From Chloroflexota bacterium (GTDB lineage Bacteria > Chloroflexota > Limnocylindria > Limnocylindrales > CSP1-4): a stretch of 18,536 bases of DNA. The stretch covers positions 1 through 18,536 of the forward strand of contig JAKAMV010000096.1 of assembly GCA_021812735.1 (NCBI GenBank). The letters are read 5' to 3'. The position numbers were made by a program, and so were the translations under genes. Positions 14,030 through 18,536 of this stretch are shown in pieces (position 1 is the stretch's first letter; the number at the start of each line of letters is the position of its first letter). Below the pieces are notes generated by a model that did not search any database, was not told the origin of the DNA, and worked only from the letters and a program-made list of their open reading frames with translations.

Positions 14030-15496
14030 ATGACCGTGAGTCCCCCTCGACAACATCCCTTCGGCCCCGTACCCGTCAGCGAGCAGACCGTTCGCGCGCT
14101 CCGCGGAGTGCTGTCGCCCGGTCAGATCTCCATCGACGCTGTCTCGAACGCCGCATATGCGAGAGATGCGTTTCCGCTCGCGATCAAAGCCGCTGCCGAC
14201 GGCAAGAGCGGGCCGCCGGTCGTCGTGTGGCCGGAGACCACGCGGGACGTCGTCGCCATCGTGAACGTGGCCCGTGCCTCTGGCGTGGCGCTCGTGCCGT
14301 ACGGTGGGGGGTCCGGGATCGTCGGGGCGGCTCTCGACCCTGTCCAGGGCGTCGTGATGGACATGAAGCGCATGCGGACGGTCATTGGCGTCGACCTCGT
14401 CTCGCAGACGGTGACCGTGCAGCCGGGCATCCTCGGCGACCGCCTGGAGATCCTCCTCAACGCTCAGGGACTGACCACGGGACACTACCCCCAGAGCCTC
14501 CGGTCGTCGACGGTCGGGGGCTGGGTCGCACACCGGGGCGTCGGAACGTTCAGCACGAAGTACGGCAAGGTGGACGATCTCGTCGTCTCGATGGAGGTCG
14601 TCCTCCCGAACGGCGAGATACTGCGTACACGCACCGTACCCCAGTCCGCCGCGGGACCAGACCTCAACCGGCTCTTCTTGGGCTCCGAGGGCGCCCTCGG
14701 CGTCATCACGGAGACGACCCTGCGCGTGTACCGGTTACCGACCGCACGAGCGAAGCTCGCGCTTGCCTTCCCGGCTCTCGATGACGCCCTGACCTGGATC
14801 CGAACCGTGGTGCAGCGCGGCGCTGCGCCCGCCGCGTGCCGCATCTACGACACTGCAGAGGCCGGCATTGCCTTTCCGGAGCTCTTGCTGCGAGATCCGC
14901 AGGTGCTCGCGATTGCGGTGGCAGAAGGTGACGAAAGGACCGTCGAGGCCGCCAGGGTGGGCCTGCTGGAAGAGGCCCACGCGCTCGGCGCGGATGCGGT
15001 CGACGCTCGGGTCGTCGACCTCTGGCTGCAACGGCGGTTCAACACGGCCTCATTCGTCCGCACTCTGATGGCGCACGACGGCGTCGTGGATGCGCTTGAG
15101 GTGGCGAATGAGTGGTCCCGTCTCGCCGACACGTACCGTGGGATGAAGAGCGCGATGGAGCAAGCCGCAGGCCCTCGGGCACGCGTCTATGGCCACGCGT
15201 CCCACTTCTATCACACGGGCGCCAACCTCTACCTGATATTCCACGCCTTTGCCGAGCCCAGCACCGCACTCGCCGAACGGTACGAGGCGGTTCTCGGCGC
15301 CGCGTTCGACGCGTGCCACGCCGCGGGGGGCACGCTCACCCATCACCACGGCGTGGGCCGCAGCAAGGGGCGCTGGATGATCGACGAGCTCGGCCCCGCG
15401 GGATTCCGGCTGCTCGCGTCAGTCAAGGCGGCGCTGGATCCGACTGGCTTCATGAACCCCGGGACGCTCGGCCTCGAGACCGCCATCGTGCCGTGA
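14030..15496 (+). CDS. FAD-linked oxidase of the alkyl-DHAP synthase / VAO type
   Basis: A 488-aa flavoprotein of the vanillyl-alcohol-oxidase fold. FAD-binding segments are VPYGGGSGIVGA (residues 89-100), TGHYPQSLRSSTVGGWVA (150-167) and LGSEGALGVITE (217-228). The C-terminal part has SHFYHTGANLYLIF, then GGTLTHHHGVGRSK (His438-440) and DPTGFMNPG. The TGHYPQS and HHHGVG motifs place it nearer alkyldihydroxyacetonephosphate synthase than GlcD glycolate or D-lactate oxidases. Bacterial relatives of this kind often sit beside a CCG-domain Fe-S protein and oxidise 2-hydroxy acids or sugar acids. The ATG at 14030 has only a weak ribosome-binding site (CAGG almost touching it); a GTG two codons later is possible. 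The stop overlaps the next gene's GTG start (GTGA). Substrate unknown; a sugar acid or glycerol-phosphate-like compound would fit the neighbours. Confidence 0.85.
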   Translation: MTVSPPRQHPFGPVPVSEQTVRALRGVLSPGQISIDAVSNAAYARDAFPLAIKAAADGKSGPPVVVWPETTRDVVAIVNVARASGVALVPYGGGSGIVGAALDPVQGVVMDMKRMRTVIGVDLVSQTVTVQPGILGDRLEILLNAQGLTTGHYPQSLRSSTVGGWVAHRGVGTFSTKYGKVDDLVVSMEVVLPNGEILRTRTVPQSAAGPDLNRLFLGSEGALGVITETTLRVYRLPTARAKLALAFPALDDALTWIRTVVQRGAAPAACRIYDTAEAGIAFPELLLRDPQVLAIAVAEGDERTVEAARVGLLEEAHALGADAVDARVVDLWLQRRFNTASFVRTLMAHDGVVDALEVANEWSRLADTYRGMKSAMEQAAGPRARVYGHASHFYHTGANLYLIFHAFAEPSTALAERYEAVLGAAFDACHAAGGTLTHHHGVGRSKGRWMIDELGPAGFRLLASVKAALDPTGFMNPGTLGLETAIVP

Positions 15497-16602
15497 ACGA
15501 TCCGTTCCGAGAGCAGCCCGAGCAACTCGAGCGATGTGCGTACTGCCACGATCAGTGCATGTCGGCGACACCGGAGGTCATCGCGACCGGAAGCCAGGCG
15601 CACGTCGTCTCGCGCGTGGCCGCGGTGGCGCGGTTGCTGGAGGCTGGGAGAGTCAGGTGGTCCGCCTCTTCCGGTGCGCCCTTGTTCTACGGGCTGAACG
15701 ACGGCTGGCAGCAGGAGTACTGCATCTTCTCGGGTGAGGGGCAGCGGATCGAGCCGTATCTGCGTCGCTTCCGCCACCACGCGGTGACTCGCGGCGTCGC
15801 TCCCGTCGCTGTCGCCGACGCACTGTCCGCCGCGCGCGCGACCGGAAACGTATTCGGGCTCGAGCGCTCTCGGCAGACGACGACGAGACTGACGGGAGGC
15901 GGCGTCGCGTTCGTTCACGATGCCGCGACCAGAGCCCTCACGCCCCACGTGGTAAGCGCCGCCCACGCTGTTCTCGAGCGCGCGGAGGGCCCCGTCATCG
16001 ATCTTGCCGTGGAGTCGGGCGGCATGATCGAGCTTGATCTGGGTGAGGAGGAACTGGCGCGCGATGCGGCCGCCGCGGTTGCCACCGTCGTCGCCGCGAG
16101 TGGGGCGACTCTCCTCGTCACGACCGACGCCGTGCTCGCCTACGCGATGCGGCTGGCGTACCCGTTCCTTGGCGTGGATTTGGCGATCCCCGTGCTGCAC
16201 TTCGCGGAGTACCTAGTCGATCATCCTCCGAAGACGACCGCCGGAAGGCCGACAAGCGTGGTCTTCCATGACCCGGCATGGCTGTCCCGCGGCCTCGGCG
16301 TTATCGACGCGCCAAGGACGGTCATCCGGCGCGTGGGCGGGGTGCAGCTGCTCGAGGCCGCGTCGTCCGGACGTCTCGCAGGGAGCGACGGACCGCTTTG
16401 GGGCTATCCGGATTCGACGGTTGCTGCTGCCATCGCGGCAGACCGGATGGAGGAACTTCGGACGACGGGTGCGGAGCTCATCGTGACGGCTTCTCCCTAC
16501 AGCGAGGCGAACCTCAGCGCCGCGAGCGGAGGCGACATCGAAGTCGTCGATCTCAGCCAGTTTCTCGCTTCACGTTTGGACGTTGACGGGTCGTGCACAT
16601 GA
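15493..16602 (+). CDS. Cysteine-depleted CCG-domain protein (degenerate Fe-S electron-transfer subunit)
   Basis: A 369-aa protein with the layout of an HdrD/GlcF-like Fe-S subunit: an N-terminal ferredoxin-like cluster motif followed by two CCG domains. The N-terminus has CAYCHDQC (Cys15, 18, 22), but the expected fourth Cys (C-x3-CP) is Thr26. In the second CCG domain HDPC reads HDPA, the CCG position reads GPLWG, and CPYC reads SPYS. In the first, the ESCCG-like site reads ESGGM and the later C-P-x-C site has no cysteine. The fold landmarks survive (VVFHDPAWLSRGLGVIDAPR, AADRMEELRTTGAELIVTASPYSEANL). The frame is intact and coupled to the oxidase (GTGA), so it looks selected, not decayed. 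The GTG at 15493 is chosen because upstream sequence is shadow of the oxidase. It may be a structural or cluster-poor partner. Confidence 0.7.
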   Translation: MNDPFREQPEQLERCAYCHDQCMSATPEVIATGSQAHVVSRVAAVARLLEAGRVRWSASSGAPLFYGLNDGWQQEYCIFSGEGQRIEPYLRRFRHHAVTRGVAPVAVADALSAARATGNVFGLERSRQTTTRLTGGGVAFVHDAATRALTPHVVSAAHAVLERAEGPVIDLAVESGGMIELDLGEEELARDAAAAVATVVAASGATLLVTTDAVLAYAMRLAYPFLGVDLAIPVLHFAEYLVDHPPKTTAGRPTSVVFHDPAWLSRGLGVIDAPRTVIRRVGGVQLLEAASSGRLAGSDGPLWGYPDSTVAAAIAADRMEELRTTGAELIVTASPYSEANLSAASGGDIEVVDLSQFLASRLDVDGSCT

Positions 16603-16620
16603 CCCCTGGAGACGGTTGAG

Positions 16621-17406
16621 GTGCCTGCTGCAACCTCCGCGCTTCCTTTCGAACGTCGGAACCGCATCCTCGGGTTCCTGCAGTCGCAGGGTGTCGTTCG
16701 CACTGCCGCGCTCGCCGCCGCGCTCGGCGTCGACATCGCGACGGTCCGGCGAGACCTGCGCGCGCTGTCGCAGGACCATCCGATCCGGATGGTCCACGGC
16801 GGCGCGACGCTGACCCACCGTGCTCCGGGCGTCCTCCAGGAGTTTGACCTCCGGACGAAGCAGGTAACGAACCTCGGGGCCAAGCGCACGATCGCGCGCA
16901 AGGCCGCAGGTCTGATCAACGATGGCGAGACGATCGCGCTCAACGCCGGGAGCACAGTAGCTCTCGTACTCGACTACCTGCCCCCGGGCCTCAGCGATCT
17001 CACGATCGTGACGCTCGGACTCAACATCGCTGTCCGGGCGGTGGCGGTCCCCTACGTTACGGTCTTCTTGCCCGGCGGCTACTACCGACGGTCCTCCGAG
17101 GCACTGACGGGTCCCACCGCTGTTCGCGTGCTCGAAGGCATCCACGTCGATCGCGCGTTCCTGGGCGCGGTCGCGGTCGACATCGACGCCGGGTGGACGC
17201 ATCCATCGCATATCGAGGTCGACACGAACCAGCTGCTCGTGCGGATCGCCGCGCACCCCTATCTCCTGGCCGACAGCACGAAGTTCGATCGTGTTTCGTT
17301 CGCGAAGGTGTGCGACCTGCGCGACTTCGAGGCTCTGATCGTTGATGACGAGCTGCCTGCGCGGTATCGCGAATGGGCCGAGGCGCACGACGTCGCCATC
17401 CTGTAG
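16621..17406 (+). CDS. DeoR/GlpR-family transcriptional regulator
   Basis: A 261-aa DeoR-family regulator, cytoplasmic. The N-terminal helix-turn-helix (about residues 11-62) carries the signature: ERRNRILGFLQSQGVVRTAA, then LGVDIATVRRDLRAL and a wing with MVHGGATL. The C-terminal DeoRC sugar-phosphate sensor domain includes INDGETIALNAGSTVALVLDYL-like and AFLGAVAVDIDAGWTHP segments and ends with ADSTKFDRVSF (usual D-x-SK/TKF), then a typical VDDELP. The start is GTG 16621 with GGAG 9 bases upstream, 18 bases after the previous gene, so it is the third gene of the oxidase operon. DeoR proteins usually respond to phosphorylated sugars. Control of the divergent promoters at 13724-14029 is inferred from position. 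Confidence 0.9.
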   Translation: MPAATSALPFERRNRILGFLQSQGVVRTAALAAALGVDIATVRRDLRALSQDHPIRMVHGGATLTHRAPGVLQEFDLRTKQVTNLGAKRTIARKAAGLINDGETIALNAGSTVALVLDYLPPGLSDLTIVTLGLNIAVRAVAVPYVTVFLPGGYYRRSSEALTGPTAVRVLEGIHVDRAFLGAVAVDIDAGWTHPSHIEVDTNQLLVRIAAHPYLLADSTKFDRVSFAKVCDLRDFEALIVDDELPARYREWAEAHDVAIL

Positions 17407-17418
17407 CGGTCAGCCGGG

Positions 17419-17898
17419 TCAGAGCGGGCAGAGCGTGAGGTCGATCGACTCCGTCGTCGTGGCCGCGGAGCCGGTGCCGTTCTTGGGCCATCTTGCGGTG
17501 AGTTCGATCCTCGCGGGTTGACAGGGCAGACCCCGTGTGAGCATCAGCGTGCCCGTGAACAGGCGCCAGGCACCGGCATACGGGTAGACCGCGGATGTGC
17601 CCGTCGCGAGGGACACGCGTGCTGTGTCGACTCTTCCGCTGGCCAGGGTGACCGCGGCAGCGAGCCGGACGACGTCCTGGCGCACGAGCCCGGAGACGAC
17701 CACCACGTCTGGGGTAGCCGCGGTCGCCACCGGTGTTGCGCCCGGGAGGGGTGTATCGGACTCCACGAAAGGCGGGCAATGAACCGCACAGGGACGTTCG
17801 TGGAGGCGCTGACGGTTGTCGTCAAGTGGCCTGATGGCAACTCGCCATGTCGACGTGTGCCCGGAGCCACCGCCGCCGACCCTCGGTGGCCACACCAC
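17419..17898 (-). CDS. Hypothetical protein, probably a C-terminal fragment
   Basis: I do not recognise this frame. The last 110 residues look coding: a short Thr/Pro/Ala linker (TPLPGATPVATAATP), then alternating hydrophobic strands (DVVVVSGLVRQDVVRLAAAV, RVSLATGTSAVYPYAGAW, RIELTARWPKNG) suggesting an immunoglobulin-like or jelly-roll beta domain, with two Cys that could form a disulfide. The first 50 or so residues are low-complexity and lack a signal peptide, and no start has a good ribosome-binding site. It is therefore probably the tail of a truncated secreted or surface protein. It is convergent with the DeoR gene, 12 bases away, and sits between that gene and the recombinase fragment, where rearrangement is likely. 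Confidence 0.4.
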   Translation of the reverse strand: MVWPPRVGGGGSGHTSTWRVAIRPLDDNRQRLHERPCAVHCPPFVESDTPLPGATPVATAATPDVVVVSGLVRQDVVRLAAAVTLASGRVDTARVSLATGTSAVYPYAGAWRLFTGTLMLTRGLPCQPARIELTARWPKNGTGSAATTTESIDLTLCPL

Positions 17899-17908
17899 GG
17901 CCTACCTC

Positions 17909-18536
17909 CTACCGCGTGGGCGCTGGTTGAAGCTCGATGCGTGCCATCGCCGGCGCGGCCGCTTGGTAGGCACCGGCGGCGATGAGGGCGGCGAAGGCAG
18001 GCCGAGGCCGCAGCCCGGTCACGAAGGGGCCCCACAGCTCGACACGGTCGAACACCGCGGTCATGAGGTCGCGGCGGCCGGCCTGCAGCGCGGGCGCGTC
18101 ATCGTCGGGATCACCCCACAGCTCCCCCACCGAGCGCAGCAGCTCGGCCGCCGCCTCGAGATCGACCTGCCGCTCGGCGAGCGGCGCGGGCGCCGCGTGC
18201 AGCTCGGCGATGCGGTCGCGGGTCTCACGGCGGAGCCGCTCGAGCTCGAGCGCGGTGAGCGTGCTCTCGCCGGTGGCGAACTCGGCGGCCCGTGCGCGCA
18301 GTTCGGCCTCCAGGCGGGCGATCTCGAGGGGGCGCCGGTCGGCCTCGCCGTCGTCGGCGGCCTCGACCGCGAGGCGAGCCAGCACGGCGTCACGGACGTC
18401 ATCGGTCAGCCGGAAGGCCCCCCAGAAGTCGGCGAGATGGCGCAGGTACTCCACCTGCGCATAGCTCTGCCGCTCGGGCTCGCAGTAGGGGTGGGTGCCC
18501 GGGTGGTGGTAGCGCGGATGGGGCACCGACCCGCCG
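17909..18536 (-). CDS. Serine recombinase, C-terminal part (cut by window edge)
   Basis: The frame is open to the right edge of the window, so the 5' part (resolvase catalytic domain) lies outside; a GTG at 18526 is probably internal. The visible 205 residues match the C-terminal region of large or zinc-ribbon serine recombinases. There is a charged coiled-coil segment (RLEAELRARAAEF, then LELERLRRETRDRIAELH), followed by LLRSVGELWGDPDD, a helical GRRDLMTAVFDRVEL and RPRPAFAALI. A Cys in THPYCEPERQ may belong to a zinc-ribbon remnant. These enzymes carry out site-specific recombination for phages, integrative elements or SCCmec-like cassettes. No neighbouring element genes or attachment sites could be identified, so it may be active or a leftover. 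Confidence 0.65.
   Translation of the reverse strand, partial: GGSVPHPRYHHPGTHPYCEPERQSYAQVEYLRHLADFWGAFRLTDDVRDAVLARLAVEAADDGEADRRPLEIARLEAELRARAAEFATGESTLTALELERLRRETRDRIAELHAAPAPLAERQVDLEAAAELLRSVGELWGDPDDDAPALQAGRRDLMTAVFDRVELWGPFVTGLRPRPAFAALIAAGAYQAAAPAMARIELQPAPTR

Noticed and set aside
14152..14161. CGCATATGCG palindrome
   Set aside because: Lies inside the oxidase coding sequence (A-A-Y-A-R) and is short; probably chance.
15112..15492. N-terminal extension of the CCG-domain frame over the oxidase gene
   Set aside because: Shadow of the oxidase's conserved C-terminus; the GTG at 15493 gives the normal coupled start.
16570..17388. Minus-strand open frame antisense to the DeoR gene
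   Set aside because: The plus strand has full DeoR motifs; the antisense frame has shadow composition.
1..18536. CRISPR array, tRNA, rRNA, insertion sequence ends
   Set aside because: Looked for on both strands; no regularly spaced repeats, cloverleaf-like sequences or transposase genes were seen.

Overview
The window is GC-rich throughout, with GTG and TTG starts, tightly packed genes and an Ala/Ser/Pro-rich lipoprotein linker. This style suits a high-GC free-living bacterium such as a soil or freshwater Chloroflexota or Actinomycetota lineage. That placement is inference; there is no rRNA or other phylogenetic marker here.

Left flank (1-2415): a small hypothetical protein on the minus strand, an N-terminally truncated ribulose-phosphate 3-epimerase remnant, and a VapBC-type toxin-antitoxin pair whose PIN toxin appears frameshifted near its 3' end. 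About 480 bases without a recognisable gene follow. This side looks like degraded accessory DNA.

Core (2416-13723, all minus strand): a long catabolic gene cluster. In transcription order it holds a four-carbon acid sugar kinase (DUF1537), a PdxA2-type dehydrogenase, an SMP-30/gluconolactonase-like lactonase, an SDR dehydrogenase, a cyclase-family hydrolase, a complete ribose-type sugar ABC importer (lipoprotein, double ATPase, permease), a divergent transaldolase-like protein and a GntR/FadR-type regulator. Kinase plus PdxA2 is the known end of D-threonate/D-erythronate breakdown, giving DHAP and CO2. SDR and lactonase could supply the acid by oxidising a tetrose or related sugar to a lactone and opening it. 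A 23-bp near-perfect palindrome upstream of the SDR gene is the best candidate operator. Two perfect 10-bp hairpins separate the transaldolase-like gene from the regulator gene.

Divergent arm (14030-17406, plus strand): an FAD-linked oxidase most like alkyl-DHAP synthase, a partner shaped like a two-CCG-domain Fe-S electron-transfer protein but lacking nearly all cluster cysteines, and a DeoR-type regulator. A 306-base region (13724-14029) carries back-to-back promoter candidates for the two arms.

Right flank (17407-18536): a C-terminal-looking hypothetical reading frame and the C-terminal part of a serine recombinase running off the edge, suggesting a mobile-element boundary.

The most unusual features are the cysteine-stripped CCG protein beside an AGPS-like oxidase, the transaldolase-like protein lacking the usual catalytic Asp, and the combination of these with a DUF1537/PdxA2 tetronate module and its own importer.
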